Shown here piece by piece: positions 33,984 through 45,292 of a DNA stretch of 64,000 bases. The position numbers and the translations under genes were made by a program. The stretch spans positions 85,753,094 to 85,817,093 of the forward strand of contig OX457027.1 of NCBI GenBank assembly GCA_949752745.1, written 5' to 3'. Position 1 is the stretch's first letter; each line of letters begins with the position of its first letter. Under the pieces are notes generated by a model, which worked only from the letters and a program-made list of their open reading frames with translations, did no database searches and was not told the origin of the DNA. The stretch is from Protula sp. h YS-2021. Its lineage: Eukaryota; Annelida; Polychaeta; Sabellida; Serpulidae.

Positions 33984-34133
33984 ACTGATGCTTCACTTCC
34001 GCGGGACTGCTCCTGAGTTGGGGCATTGGAACTGAGATCATGGTACGTGCCATTGCTGACTGATGCTTCACTTCCGCGGGACTGCTCCTGAGTTGGGGCA
34101 TTGGAACTGAGATCAAGGGACATGCCATTGCTC
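33984..34133. repeat. 75-bp tandem repeat, two units
   Basis: ACTGATGCTTCACTTCCGCG at 33984 and 34059; units are almost identical through TGGAACTGAGATCA. Confidence 0.9.
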
Positions 34134-34924
34134 CCCCCAAAAGCCATTGTGCGCTCTGGTAGTGTTTCTGTGTACAAATTATTTTGCAGGTGGACGTTTT
34201 GAACATTTTTCAAAGTTTTGAAAAGGAGTAAAAGCAATGAAAAACAAATACTGAAATGTAAAAGTTTTATTTATTTTTTTAATTTTGTTTTTAGTTCAGT
34301 ATTTTGTATCGAAACTTATCAAGTTTAAACCAGAATTTTGAGCGTCTTGTTTAGGATTGAATGTTATCAGTCTCGATGCGAATCTTAAGTGTGTTGTTGT
34401 TTAAAGTGGACCCCAGCCACAAGTTTCTTATTGAAACCAATATGACCAGGTCAGAGGAATACGTGGTGTGATATAATGCAAATAATGAACTAAACTAAGC
34501 CGGGAGGGGACAAGGCTTGTCCATTTGCATTATATGTATTCGTAAAGGGGTATTTTAAGATAACCCCTTCCCACGACCGGCTGGGGCATTCTGAGCGCCA
34601 AGTTGAGTTAGACGCCGGGGTTTGTTTGCAAGCCCTAAGGAATGTAACATCCACTTAACTACACCAGTTAAAATTAACACACTGGATTTCGTGTCGAGAC
34701 TTAAATTTAAAGGGTTTTGCATACCACCATATGTTCTTGTAACAGTGTGACCAAACGCGAGTTATCGAAAGTATTTATCTTCAGCTGTTATTAACTGTAC
34801 CGCCAAAATTATAAGCCCGAGGTTGTGTTGGTTGCGTACATTATGACGAAGTTTAAATTGAATAAGGAATAATTTAAATCAAAGGATAAAATGTGTGTTT
34901 AATCAAGTAGTAGTGTGCACATCG

Positions 34925-35022
34925 CGTACCTTCGGATTTGGGCCTATAGGTTTGGGGTGTCCGTCCGTCCGTCTGTTCGTCATCGCTTTATACCCCTATG
35001 AATTTGGGGGCGGTTAGGGCCT
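34925..35022 (+). mobile_element. P3: core-less pearl-like element, relative of P2
   Basis: CCTTCGGATTTGGGCCTATA then GGTTTGGGGTGTCCGTCCGT and GTCTGTTCGTC, joined directly to CTTTATACCCCTATGAATTT and GGGGGCG. These are the same two ends as in P2 (18055-18625), but the three-unit core is absent and the left hairpin arm is lost. Confidence 0.65.
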
Positions 35023-35210
35023 GCTTGTGTTTCACAAATACTTACTTGTTAATTGTGTTTTGGGATCACTGAACTTGAGTCATGAGGGTTCTTGATCGGT
35101 TATCTTATTCTTGTTAGGACACTTATTTCGTGGATTTGGAAAGTGGTCAGGCTTACTTCATGTTGATTCTCCTTATTTTGTGTCACCTCCTTTTACTGCA
35201 AGCAGTCAAT

Positions 35211-36533
35211 ATGTCTGCAAAATCTGAACCTGCTGGCCCCAGGGTTAGCACTAGGGTACGTTTTCCCACAACAAGAGGACTAGACTACCAAATCGACTTA
35301 GCGATTCAAGACTTGAAAAGGTATAGGTCTATAATTCTGAGAAAGGCTAGTAAAGTCGAAATTGAGGTGAAGCAGGATGCTCCCAATTTCTTGGAACTCA
35401 GTGGTCTGAAAGAGGCTTTAAAAATTGATCGTGGAAAACTGGATGAGGCTTATGACAGACTGGGAGATTATTCCAAAGGTGCATTTGACGACCAAATTAA
35501 AGAGCAATTTTTTGATACGTGTCGTAAGCATTATCACGTCGTTGATCTAATAGAAGAGGCTTTTGAAAAGAAAATTCAAGAAGGCACAGGTGATGAGCTT
35601 GATACAGGTAGTATCCAGTCTGGGTGTTCTAGACTTTCTGAAGGATCGCGTCGATCTCTTCGCTCTTTTCGGTCAGGCCCGAAGGTTGCATCTGAAAACC
35701 AAATTAAGTTGGAAAATCGCAGTTTGAAACAGGAGTCGTCTGTGGTTTCCGTTAGGGCTCAAAGCTGTCGTAAGTCGTAAGGTAATCAGGATCTTTCCGA
35801 TAATCGGAGTATCGACGGAGATAAATTCCAAGCTTCAAATCGATCTCTAATATCTGGCAGATCTGACGACTCTTCAAAATCAAAAGCAAATGTAGAGTTA
35901 GCTGCTCTTAAACTGATGTTACTCAGAGCTAGAAAAGAGCGTGAAATGGAACTAGCTCGCAAGAGAGCTGAAATCAAAGCTGAGCAAGCGAACATTGAAA
36001 TTTTGCGAGCTCAAGAAAATTATGAAATGGCTGTTGCCAGGGATAGGCTTTTAACCAATAGCGTCTTGGCTGCGACTGACAATAGTGAGGATGATGTTTC
36101 ATTGGTCAACAAACACACGTTTGTTGATGAGTTTGTATCGAAACACACTCCCGACCGCTACCCTCAGGCATATGTTGCTAGTAGTCCTGAGAATACAAAG
36201 GCTCAGGTTCCGAAATCTCGCGTTGAATTTGTAGACGAAGCTCTCGCAGGTTCTGCCCAAGTCACTCAGACTGACGGTGAGAAAGGCTTTCCAGTATCTC
36301 AGGATAACCCAATTGGTTCGAACGTCCTAGACTACCAAAGTCATTTGTTGAGTCTAACGAAAGCTATGTGTGATCAGATAGCACTTAGTCGGTTGCCTGT
36401 AGCCGAGCCAGGCATTTTCACAGGTGACCCGCTAAAATTCCCTGCTTGGAAAGTTTCTCTTGACACTCTTATCGCTAGCAAGAGTATCCCTGTCAACGGA
36501 AGGCTTCACTATCTCAATCGTTATAGGAGGTGA
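35211..36533 (+). pseudogene. gag: BEL-2 gag (one stop, then frameshift)
   Basis: Likely start MSAKSEPAGPRVSTRVRFPT at 35211, though the frame is open from 35130. An N-terminal helical domain resembling BEL/Pao gag (LAIQDLKRYRSIILRKASKV) is followed by a Ser/Arg-rich linker, a TAA at 35778, and in the same frame a coiled coil (LLRARKEREMELARKRAEIK) and LPVAEPGIFTGDPLKFPAWK, the conserved region leading into the capsid domain. At about 36525 the frame shifts by one. Confidence 0.85.
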
Positions 36534-38408
36534 GGCCAAAGAGTCGGTAGAGAGCTTTTTTCTGTTATCCTCTGGTGAGGTTTACAGAAAATCTTACGAA
36601 CTCTTGGTTAAGCGGTACGGGGATTCTTTTGTACTTTCATCGGCCTTTCGTAACAGGCTTGAAGAGTGGCCAAAAGTCAATAGCAAGAATGGGCTAGCTC
36701 TTCGGAAGCTAGTGGATTTTCTGAAACAGTGTGACACGGCAATGGAATCTATTCCAAGTTTGGCTGTACTCAACGATGAGGTCGAAAATCGCAAAATTCT
36801 TGCCAAACTCCCAGACTGGCTAGTGAATAGATGGGCTAGGAAGGTTGCTTTATCGCGATCTGAGAAGGGAAAGTTTCCTTCTTTTCGGGATTTTGTTTGC
36901 TTCATGTCGAAAGAAGAAGACATAGCAAACGATCCAGTGACTTCGCTGACTTCTATCAAGTCATGTCATGCTTCAAATCCCAGTAGAGCCAAAACATCTG
37001 GTGACAATGGACATTACAAATCAACTTCTGGAAAATCTTCGGCTCGCGCATTTTCCACTGATACTCAGGAGTCCTGCGCCTTTTGCAAGTCGCATCACAG
37101 GCTGAGTTCGTGTCAGGTTTTTGTGGATGCTGATTTGATAGAGAGGACTAACGTAATTAAGAGACTTGGTCTCTGTCTAGGTTGCTTGCGGGAAAAGCAC
37201 ATGGTTAAAGATTGCAAACAAAAATCATCCTGTGACAAATGCGGAAGGAAACATCACACAGCTTCACATGATGTTCGTATCGTCAAAGGCCAGACCCAGG
37301 TTAAAGCTTCGAGCGCTTGTGGTTTTGATTGTGGTCCAGCAAAGGAAGGCTCAAAAAGTTCAATGATTGTGCCTGTATTTCTCTCTCATGAAAGAAATCC
37401 TGACAAAGAAATCCTGGTTTATTGCATGCTTGACACGCAATCAGATCAGTCCTTTGTGCTGCAAAAGGCATGTGATGATTTGAATGTTCAAGGCACCGAG
37501 GTGGAACTTATTCTTTCTACTCTAACCAACAAAGAGACAGTTCTGCGCAGTAGCAAGGTTGCTGGTTTACATGTCCGCGGATTTGACAGCCAGTCTACAA
37601 TTCCCTTGCCAAGTCTCTATACAAAACAAGAGATGCCGGCTGACAAAGGCCATATTCCAATACCGGAGATGATTGACAAATGGCCTTATCTGTCAAAATT
37701 GAAAGGTAAAGTTGCGCCTTTGAAAGATTGCCCTATTGCTTTGCTATTGGGTTATAATTGTTCCCGAGCTCTCGCTCCACTTGAGGTGATTCCCCCTGTG
37801 GACAACGGCCCTTTTGGCGTTCGTACTGAGCTAGGATGGAGCGTAGTTGGCTTGATTGACTTAAATTGCACAGGACAGGACTTTGGTGTTAGCCACAGAA
37901 TAAGCTGTCAAGTCAAAGATTTAGCTACTGGCAGGTCGTCTGTTCAGTTCTCGTTTCACTCGAAGGTTAAAGAGGTTGTGAATCCTTCTGAATTGATTAA
38001 AATCCTGGAGTCGGATTTTAAGGATGACAATGTGAAGGATACTAAAGGAATGTCTCAAGAAGATAGAGCATTCCTAGAAATAATTCAAAACCGGATCAAG
38101 GTGGACGAAGAAGGGTTTTATGAAATGTCTTTACCCTTCAAACCCAACCATACCTCTTTGTTTAACAACAGAGAACAAGTAGTCAAACGAATGCTACCTT
38201 TGAGAAAGAAATTTGAAAACGACAAAGCGTATTATGATGAATACGTTGCCTTTATGAAGGAAATGACCGAAAACGGCTATGCTGAGGAAGTTCCCAGTTC
38301 AGAGATTATAAAGACCAAAAAAGTTTGGTATGTTCCCCATTTCGGCGCTTACCACAAAGTAAAACAAAAACTTCGAATAGTTTTTGATTGTAGCGCCAGA
38401 TACAGGGT
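36507..38408 (+). pseudogene. BEL-2 capsid end, zinc knuckles, protease and start of RT
   Basis: Open frame to 38418: VESFFLLSSGEVYRKSYELL and LVDFLKQCDTAMESI (capsid part), Cys/His zinc-binding motifs CAFCKSHHRLSSC, CLGCLREKHMVKDC and CDKCGRKHHTASH, then the protease-like YCMLDTQSDQSFV (Asp at about 37432). IALLLGYNCSRALAPLEV and FGVRTELGWSVVG follow, then SQEDRAFLEIIQNRIKVDEE and the RT start [23 protein letters not shown] one-base deletion near 38405 ends the frame. Confidence 0.92.
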
Positions 38409-39773
38409 GTATCATTAAATGACACACTTCTGTCCGGCCCGGACTTAGTAAATTCCCTTTTGGGAGTCCTGCTTCGTTTTAGAAAGAACCGAATCGCATT
38501 TCTAGGAGACATCGAAAAGATGTTTTACCGATTTCGAGTGTCTCCAGATAATACGGACTACCTAACATTCCTTTGGTGGAAAGATGGAAATCTTAACAAA
38601 CCTTTGCGCGTTTTTCGCATGAAAGTGCATATCTTCGGTGCTGTCTCTTCACCCGCTTGTGCGACTTATGGATTGAGAAAAATTGCCGAGGACCACGAGT
38701 CAACATTTGGGTTTGATGCTGGAAGTTTCATTCGAAATGATTTTTATGTAGACGACGGGTTAACTTCTGTGCCTGATGTGAGTTCTGCAAAGGATGTAAT
38801 TCTTAGAACAACTCTATTGTGCCCACAGGGCAATATCCGGCTGCATAACTTCATCTCAAACAGCAAAGAAGTCTTGTAAACTATCCCCGAAAAAGACAGA
38901 GCTGACAAGTTTCAGAACATTGATCTGCATTTTGATGGTGTACCCAAGGTATTAGGTGTTCAGTGGAAGGTTGCGTCAGATGCTTTCAGGTTCAACGTAC
39001 TCATAAAAGAACACGCATTCACTCGTCGCGGGATACTGTCAATCATTGGATCCTTGTATGATCCCCTTGGATTTATCGCCCCATTCACAGTACGTGGAAA
39101 ACGAGAACTGTGCCAGTTGAAACTTGAATGGGACGAAGAGATCCCGAGTTTTATTAAAACTCGGTGGCAATCATGGTGTAAAGAAGTTCCAGAATTGTCT
39201 GCTTTCAGCGCCGACCGCTGTTACATTCCAAAATGCTTCGGCAGGGTATCCCAAATAGAAATGCATCATTTCTCTGATGCTAGCACTGTGGGATACGGAC
39301 AATGCTCATACTTGAGAGTTTTTGATGAGAAAGGTCGTGTGCATGTAACATTTCTAATAGGCAAGGCCAGGGTTGCTCCTATCAAGAAAATATCCATTCC
39401 GAGACTGGAATAAGCAGCTGCTACCCTGTCAGTGCGCATGGCTTTAAGACTTCAAGAGGATCTGAAATATGATCAGGTCGCCCACCACTACTGGGCGGAT
39501 AGTACCATTGTATAAGGCTACATATCCAATGAGTCTCGTCGCTTTCATACCTACGTGGCTAACCGCGTTCAGTTCATCCGTGACAATACCTCTTTGTCGG
39601 AGTGGTACTTTATCAGGGGTGAATTCAATCCCGCGGACTGCGCAAGTCGAGGTCTAAAAGCTCATCAACTCACTGCTTCTAGTGTTTGGATAAAAGGTCC
39701 ACATTTCTTATGGCGTCAAAACCAACTGAAACCAGCAGAAGAGTTTCCCTTTGCAAAAGCGACCCAGAGGTAA
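38406..39773 (+). pseudogene. BEL-2 reverse transcriptase and RNase H (three stops, one frame)
   Basis: Same frame throughout with stops at 38877, 39411 and about 39513. [40 protein letters not shown] and FYVDDGL (38742-38762, both catalytic Asp present) are BEL/Pao RT. RRGILSIIGSLYDPLGFIAP and HHFSDASTVGYGQCSYLRVF (RNase H first Asp), then YWADSTIV and EWYFIRGEFNPADCASRG. A frameshift near 39755 follows. Confidence 0.92.
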
Positions 39774-40254
39774 AGACAGTAAAGTGTTTTACAACAGCGT
39801 CGATATCGTCAAAATTTGATTGCAGTCGTTTCTCACGCGCATCAAAATGGAGTAGGTTGATTAAAGCGGTGGCTTTATGTTTAACCTGGAAGTCTCGCTT
39901 AAGACAAAAAATTGGTCAAGGACCTGTGACAAGATCGAAGTCTTTCAGTCAGTCTATTTTAGACTGCATTACCGTTGATGATTTGAGAAAAGCAGAAAGG
40001 GAAATTATCAAATGTATCCAAACTGAAAGTTTCCCAAACGAAAGAAACTGTCTTCTATTGCTGGGTGTGCGACACGAAGACATCGACAGAAGTGTGGCGA
40101 GCAAACGAAACGCCTCACTTAAGGCTGATAGTGCCTTGTATAAATTTGACTGCTTTGTTGATCCGGAAGGTATCATCAGAGTGGGTGGTAGATTACAGCG
40201 CTCTAATTTATCTCCTGAAGAACGACAACCAATTGTCCTGCCCAAAATCGCATC
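39756..40254 (+). pseudogene. BEL-2 RNase H-integrase linker
   Basis: Frame of 39686-40276: VKTVKCFTTASISSKFDCSR, RLIKAVALCLTWKSRL, FDCFVDPEGIIRVGGRLQRS, LSPEERQPIVLP, the conserved region before BEL integrase. A further one-frame shift occurs near 40245. Confidence 0.88.
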
Positions 40255-41380
40255 ACGTGACTACCTTGATCATTAGGCATTTTCACGAAAGCATTCAGCA
40301 CCAAGGCAGACTCATGACCCATAATGCTATTCGATCGGCAGGTTTTTGGATTATACATGGCAGTGCTAAAATATTTCAGTACATTTCACAATGTGTAGTA
40401 TGCAGGAAAAATAGAAGCACTTGTGAGACTCAAAAAATGGCCTTTTTGCCTAACGACAGGGTTCAAAGCTGCGCTCCGTTCGACTATACTGGTGTCGATT
40501 ACTTTGGTCCGTTTGTGGTAAAAGAAGGTAGAAAAGAAGTTAAGAGGTATGGAGTAATCTTTACCTGCATGGCAAGTAGGGCAGTACATCTGGAGGTTGC
40601 AAACTCTCTGAGTACCGATTCTTTTATCAATGCACTACGTCGCTTTTTTGCTGTTCGGGGACCAATCAGGATCCTGAGATCCGCGCAAAAGGTCAAATGA
40701 ATGACCTGTTTGAATTGAGCAAAGTTAAGGACCATTTGTTGAAAGTCGGTTGTGATTTCGAGTTTGTAATGAATACGCCTTCTAGTAGTCACATGGGCGG
40801 TGTATGGGAGAGATTAATCAGAAGCGTGAAGAACATTTTGTCCGTCCTGCTCTCTCAGCTAGGCACGCAGATTGATGATGAATGTCTTCGGACATTTATG
40901 GCTGAGGTCATGGCTATTCTCAACTGTAGACCTCTTGCAGCAACTCACATTAATGATCCAACCGCACCAGCCCCACTTTGTCCAAATCATTTGCTTACGA
41001 TGAAGTCGAGTGTTATTTTGGCACCTCCAGGAGAATTTGATAAACCAGACGTATATAGCATTAAACGTTGGCGAAGGGTTCAGTTTCTAGCCAATGAATT
41101 CTGGAACAGATGGCGGAAAGAGTATTTGTCTTTACTGCAACCTCGTCAAAAGTGGCATAAACAAAAGCGAAATATAACTCCTGGCGATATCGTTCTAGTT
41201 TGTGACGAAGGTTTGCCTCGTAATTGCTGGAAACTGGCTCGTGTTACTGAAGTATTTCCTTCTCGAGATGGACTAGTACGAAAGGTGATGCTCGAAATTG
41301 GTAACAGAGATCTATCCAAAGAACACAGGTATTTAGAAAGACCGATACATAAGTTGGTGACCTTGGTGGAATCAGTGTAA
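40245..41380 (+). pseudogene. BEL-2 integrase (catalytic Asp deleted)
   Basis: Zinc region HFHESIQHQGRLMTHNAIR ... CVVCRKNR, core start FDYTGVDYFGPFVVKEG (first Asp), VFFAVRGPI-type stretch to about 40680, where ~22 bp appear missing: the conserved second-Asp motif (normally Asp-x-Gly-Thr-Asn-Phe) is absent and the frame changes. Then SSHMGGVWERLIRSVKNI (third residue Glu present), RRVQFLANEFWNRWRKEYL and a C-terminus ending RPIHKLVTLVESV with TAA at 41378. Confidence 0.92.
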
Positions 41381-41535
41381 CAATTTGAGTGTAAAATAGA
41401 GGCCGGAGAAAATCCCCACCGAGGAGCCTTTTGCAAGTTATTAGAATGGTTGATTGTGCGTTTAAATGTAAATATGTAATACGTTCATGGCATCCTGTTT
41501 TGTAAAATTAAACTGCGATTAATTTTGGGGAGCCA

Positions 41536-43244
41536 TGTTGTGTAATGCCATGAATAAAAAAAAAGAGATAATACTAAATTATGTGGTCAAGTGTTGTCGA
41601 CTTTGCGACATCATGTTCAGGGACGATTGTCCATATTTGTCGTTGTCGTTGTGACGTCACATGGAGGGACAATCGTGTGTTTGGAAACATGCTGGTTCTG
41701 TAGGATTCTATGCAGTTTAGGCAAGTTTAACGAAGAGTGCATTGTGTACTGAAGCTTGCGGTGTTCTTTGACGATTACATGAAGTACTGGCTTGCTATTG
41801 GAAAGATGATTTAACGATAATGTTTCAATGAGCGTTTAATATTGTTCTATTGTGCCTGCCACACTTTATTCAGTAAGCAATATAAAACTGAGGTAGGCCG
41901 GTCCGGGGAAGTTTGACCGCTATTTATGAAACGCCATGCTACTGATTACTTGTCAGTGAACTGAATAGTAGTCAAATAATGCTTTAGAAAGACTTCGCGT
42001 TGCAAATAATGTTTAAATATTAAACCAGGGCGGTAAAATGTGGCCAATTGCCTGATCGAATGATTATTTTTGCGGGAAATTTGCAACGCGTTGCGGTCAC
42101 ATGGCTATTTTTCTGATATAAGAACGGAACCCCCGGAGAGTGGGGGTCAGTCCCAAATCGGTAGTACGTGTGGTAAAATGGATTAAGAATGGATTTCTTA
42201 TGGGTGAGTTGAAATATCTACGTTCTTTAAATTAAATAGAAGACATTAAAGTAAATTATTTTTAAATTTTTCGCATGTTGTTAGTTCATTTAGTAATATT
42301 TTTATGTAAACTTCAGACATCTCGAAATGTACAGTGTGTTATTGTTAGAGAGGCCGCATGTGCGCCGGCCATATTTAAAGGGTCGGAGAGCGGAAATTAT
42401 TCAAATTCTGTATATATTTTAGTCGCTTTCAGTGCCAGAAATTAATGAGGTTTTTGTGTTAAAATCGCCGGCACTGCCACGCCGAAAATTGACAAATTAT
42501 TGAATAACTGTTTAGCAGCGTACCACTAGATTACTAGTTTAACTAAAAATTTGTAAATATATTTGCGTTATAATTCAAAAGCGAGATTTTGAGGCACTGA
42601 ATGTCGTTTAAAATGATTTCGTTTATCGAACATAATGCCGTATTTCACTAATTTACACACGTCAATTATTTGTGTGTAAATTTCCGCCTTAAATAGAATT
42701 TTAATCGGTTTCTTATGGAGGATAAATCCCATGAAATTTAGTGCTCTTAGGTGTCATAATTAATAAAAACGAGAATAGTTCTGCCATGTTTAAAGCAATC
42801 TAAACATGCAAAGCTTAATTTAATTATTTTTACCAGGTTGAATTCGTGATTTCTCGGAGGCATGGTGCTGCAAATATCGGGGCATATTTAGGTAAACAGT
42901 GATATAGAATCTAAATGCCTCTTTATAAAATGTGCTGTGTGTGTTGAATACTGAATAATGCATTTAGAATTTGTAATGTGCTGTGTTGTGCATTGACATA
43001 TCGGTGCAAAGCTTTTGGAATATGACAGAGATCTTTGTTTATACTGTCATTTTGTAATATCTTGCATTTAATTACTATTAATTAATAATATTAATAATTT
43101 CTATACAATTACTTAAAGATGTATATATATTTTTATTTTTTTATTTTATTTTTTTTGCAGTTTTCACCTTGTGTCAAGCAACCACATATGAGTGAATAAA
43201 AACCCCGATCAGTAGTTATAGCGGCTTTTCTTCCGAACATCACA
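41536..43244 (+). repeat. BEL-2 3' LTR (1709 bp)
   Basis: Direct repeat of 31900-33477. It contains the extra 115-116 bp block 42334-42449 (with GCCATATTTAAAGGGTCGG, a possible TATA region) and a slightly longer AT-rich stretch near 43095-43165. Preceded by a short purine tract TTTTGGGGAG (41523-41532). Confidence 0.93.
42334..42449 (+). other. Block present only in the BEL-2 3' LTR
   Basis: 115-116 bp absent from the 5' LTR (junction near 32697). With one alignment the missing block starts GTGTGT and ends ATGAG, that is GT...AG; a 2-bp AG microhomology makes the exact ends ambiguous. Confidence 0.8.
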
Positions 43245-43249
43245 CAGCG
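43245..43249. repeat. BEL-2 target-site duplication, right
   Basis: CAGCG directly after ...ACATCACA of the 3' LTR. Confidence 0.95.
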
Positions 43250-44229
43250 TGATAATGCTCCGGGCACTGCCTGTATCAATCTGCATGCGTACAGATTTTC
43301 CGTTCACACGGGGTGAAACATACATCGGATCATTACTGGCGTTATCCATGCTGTTGACCTGGGTCGGGTGATATAAATCATCGCTGGAGCTCTTTGATTC
43401 CTCAGGCTTTTCATCCATTTTGTGCACTTTTTTGTGTTTAGTTTTAGACTTGTCCTTCGGTCGAGCGTCGGTTTTCCCATGATTTTTTCCCTTGACATAC
43501 ACGCTCTTGCAATGTGTCCTATTTTATCGCAATAATTGCATTCCGTTTCAATATATCGGCACGACTTTGAATCATGATTTGTGCCATTGTACCTCATACA
43601 TTTTGCACCTGATTTCTCGCTTTTGCGTAGCGATCTTGGGTAACCACGGCTTTGTTTCATTTCGTTTATCGTCTGACTTGCATTTACTTTTTCTGTTTCA
43701 TTACTGGCTTGCTCAAAAACTTGCAGCGATTTCTACCGCGCGTTGGAAAGTCAGTTCATCTTTTGACAAAAGTTTCTTTTGTACAATATTATTTGAAGGT
43801 CCAACAATAAATCTGTCACGAAGGTTTTCATTCAGAGTTTCGCCTTCATACCCGATATGGATACTAAGCTGTTTCAAGGCAGCGACGAAGTCAAGAACAC
43901 TTTCCCCGTCGTGCTGGGTACGCTTATGAAAGCGATACCGTTCCGCAATTTGTAGCGGTTTCGGTGAGAAATGTCCTTTTAGGGCATCAATCAGTTCTTC
44001 ATACGTTTTACCACTTGGCGCAACGGGTGCCACTAAATTTTTTAGCAACCGGTACGTTTTACCACCAATAAGCTAAAGAAGGGCGGGGACCTTTTTTTCC
44101 TCTGTCATTAACGGTGAAAAATTGTACTAACCGCTCAGAGTAACTATCCCAGTCATCAACCATTTCGTCAAAGGGATCTATCCGTCCTATTTGACCAACA
44201 TATCGCACATTTGCACATTGTTCAGTCAT
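43245..44229 (-). pseudogene. gag: Gypsy-2 gag and start of protease
   Basis: Minus strand from ATG at about 44229: MTEQCANVRYVGQIGRIDPF, DWDSYSERLVQFF, a frameshift near 44090-44100, SGKTYEELIDALKGHFSPKP, ERYRFHKRTQHDGESVLDFV, LRDRFIVG, a stop near 43711, then zinc knuckles CMRYNGTNHDSKSC and CNYCDKIGHIARAC, a Lys-rich linker and the protease motif MQIDTGSARSII about 43250-43285. BEL-2 interrupts a few codons after DTGS. The gag resembles the K02A2.6-like Gypsy type. Confidence 0.9.
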
Positions 44230-44467
44230 AATTGCTTGTTACTTAGTGCCAAGTGTTATTTCATATGAGCAAAGCCACAAGTCATGTATTCCGAGCCTGG
44301 TTCCCAATATGTACAGTTAAACTTTCATCAGACAGTGTTTTGACAGTGTTTTTAATCATCACACTTGTTTGACTTTTTTTTAAAACTTCGTCTAGTGTAG
44401 AATTTCATAGCACGTTAATTTTATGATAATTTGATTTGAATCTTGCATAATTTTCCTCGTCGCCAAC

Positions 44468-44557
44468 TGTTATGTATTTAAATAAATGAGAGCAAATAAA
44501 ACGCGCCCATGATCTTCTAAGACTAATTTTACTCTACCCAAAATATGCAAATACCCA
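44468..44557 (-). repeat. Gypsy-2 5' LTR, truncated
   Basis: Only ~80-90 bp remain, matching the end of the 3' LTR (GAGAGCAAATAAAAC in plus orientation) with a few differences; most of the U3 part is missing. Confidence 0.7.
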
Positions 44558-44825
44558 AAGTATTTCTGTTATTTTCAGTTAATCAGCAGTCTTTTAAGCT
44601 TTTCAGCCTTTCCTCATTCACAGCAATGCTTAATCTTGTGTAAATTGCATAAATTAGACGATATAAGCTATGCTGCGCTTTTCTCTTCAACCATATTCCT
44701 AGTAAAAATTGCAAGCTCTTAAAAGGTTAACTCACATCATACTACACACAGTTTACACACACATACATCGTCCACTATTTTTGCCACAGAACATCATAAA
44801 AATCAAGTAACGTTTCAAATCTAGA
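44558..44825 (+). repeat. Tandem repeat R, unit 2, right part
   Basis: AAGTATTTCTGTTATTTTCA ... AAAAATTGCAAGCTCTTAAA ... CAAATCTAGAGCC; aligns to 21668-22035 of unit 1. Confidence 0.8.
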
Positions 44826-45290
44826 GCCTGCAATCTCTAAAACCAGATCAAAATACAGACACTAACTTTGACGGTTATTGTTTGACTTGGTTTGCATGTA
44901 AACATGTGTGACAAAGAAGCAAAACAGTTTTATTTTAATTTTCTTTTGAAATTACTGCAAAATAGCTTGTTATTTTACTTCAGTGCTTTAAATTCTCTCC
45001 GTGTTTTAAGAGGTCCGGAAATGTATTTGCTTCAGGATCTTAAAACCGTGTGTATTACTAAAAAATCGAACAAGTCAAATTCTCGCCAATCCGGTAAATT
45101 CAAAACATTGTTTATCTGAAAGAGAGGATCTTGATTCATATTTTTATGCAAAAAATCGGCTGACGAATACAGAGTTTGGGATCTGTGTTCACAAAAAAGC
45201 TCTGACAACATTGAGAGCTTAAGCCTTTTTACACACAAAGGATCTAAGAACATCGCAGAGACGAACTCGCGCGCGCACACACAAACAAAG
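44826..45290 (+). repeat. Tandem repeat R, unit 3 (partial) and flank
   Basis: TGCAATCTCTAAAACCAGAT ... GAAGCAAAACAGTTTTATTT ... matches 28083-28310; similarity fades after about 45060. The remainder to 45290 is unassigned. Confidence 0.65.
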
Positions 45291-45292
45291 TA

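Larger units (their letters stand above)
33478..35210 (+). other. BEL-2 5' leader with tandem repeats
   Basis: No plus-strand coding. It holds a 98-bp tandem repeat (33590-33915), a 75-bp tandem repeat (33984-34133) and the core-less pearl-like element P3 (34925-35022). The overlapping minus-strand frames 33797-34237 and 33847-34206 come from the tandem repeats. Confidence 0.65.
31900..43244 (+). mobile_element. BEL-2: near full-length BEL/Pao LTR retrotransposon (11.3 kb) inside Gypsy-2 protease
   Basis: Two long LTRs (1578 and 1709 bp), TG...CA ends, perfect 5-bp duplication CAGCG, and gag-protease-RT-RNase H-integrase in BEL/Pao order on the plus strand. A 1.65 kb leader with tandem repeats separates the 5' LTR from gag. 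Coding is broken by stops and frameshifts and by a deletion in the integrase core. Confidence 0.95.
28331..44557 (-). mobile_element. Gypsy-2: Ty3/Gypsy LTR retrotransposon (minus strand), split by BEL-2
   Basis: Minus-strand order: 5' LTR remnant (44468-44557), PBS-like TTGGCGACGAGGAAAATTATG, gag (from about 44229), zinc knuckles, protease start, [BEL-2 at 31900-43244], protease end, RT, RNase H, integrase, 3' LTR. Both outer flanks show the host repeat R around CCAAAGTA, consistent with a short duplication (AAGTA). About 4.9 kb without BEL-2. Several frameshifts. Confidence 0.9.

Noticed and set aside
33797..34237. Minus-strand 146-codon gene in the BEL-2 leader
   Set aside because: Built from 75-bp and 98-bp tandem repeats and overlapped by another open frame on the same strand.
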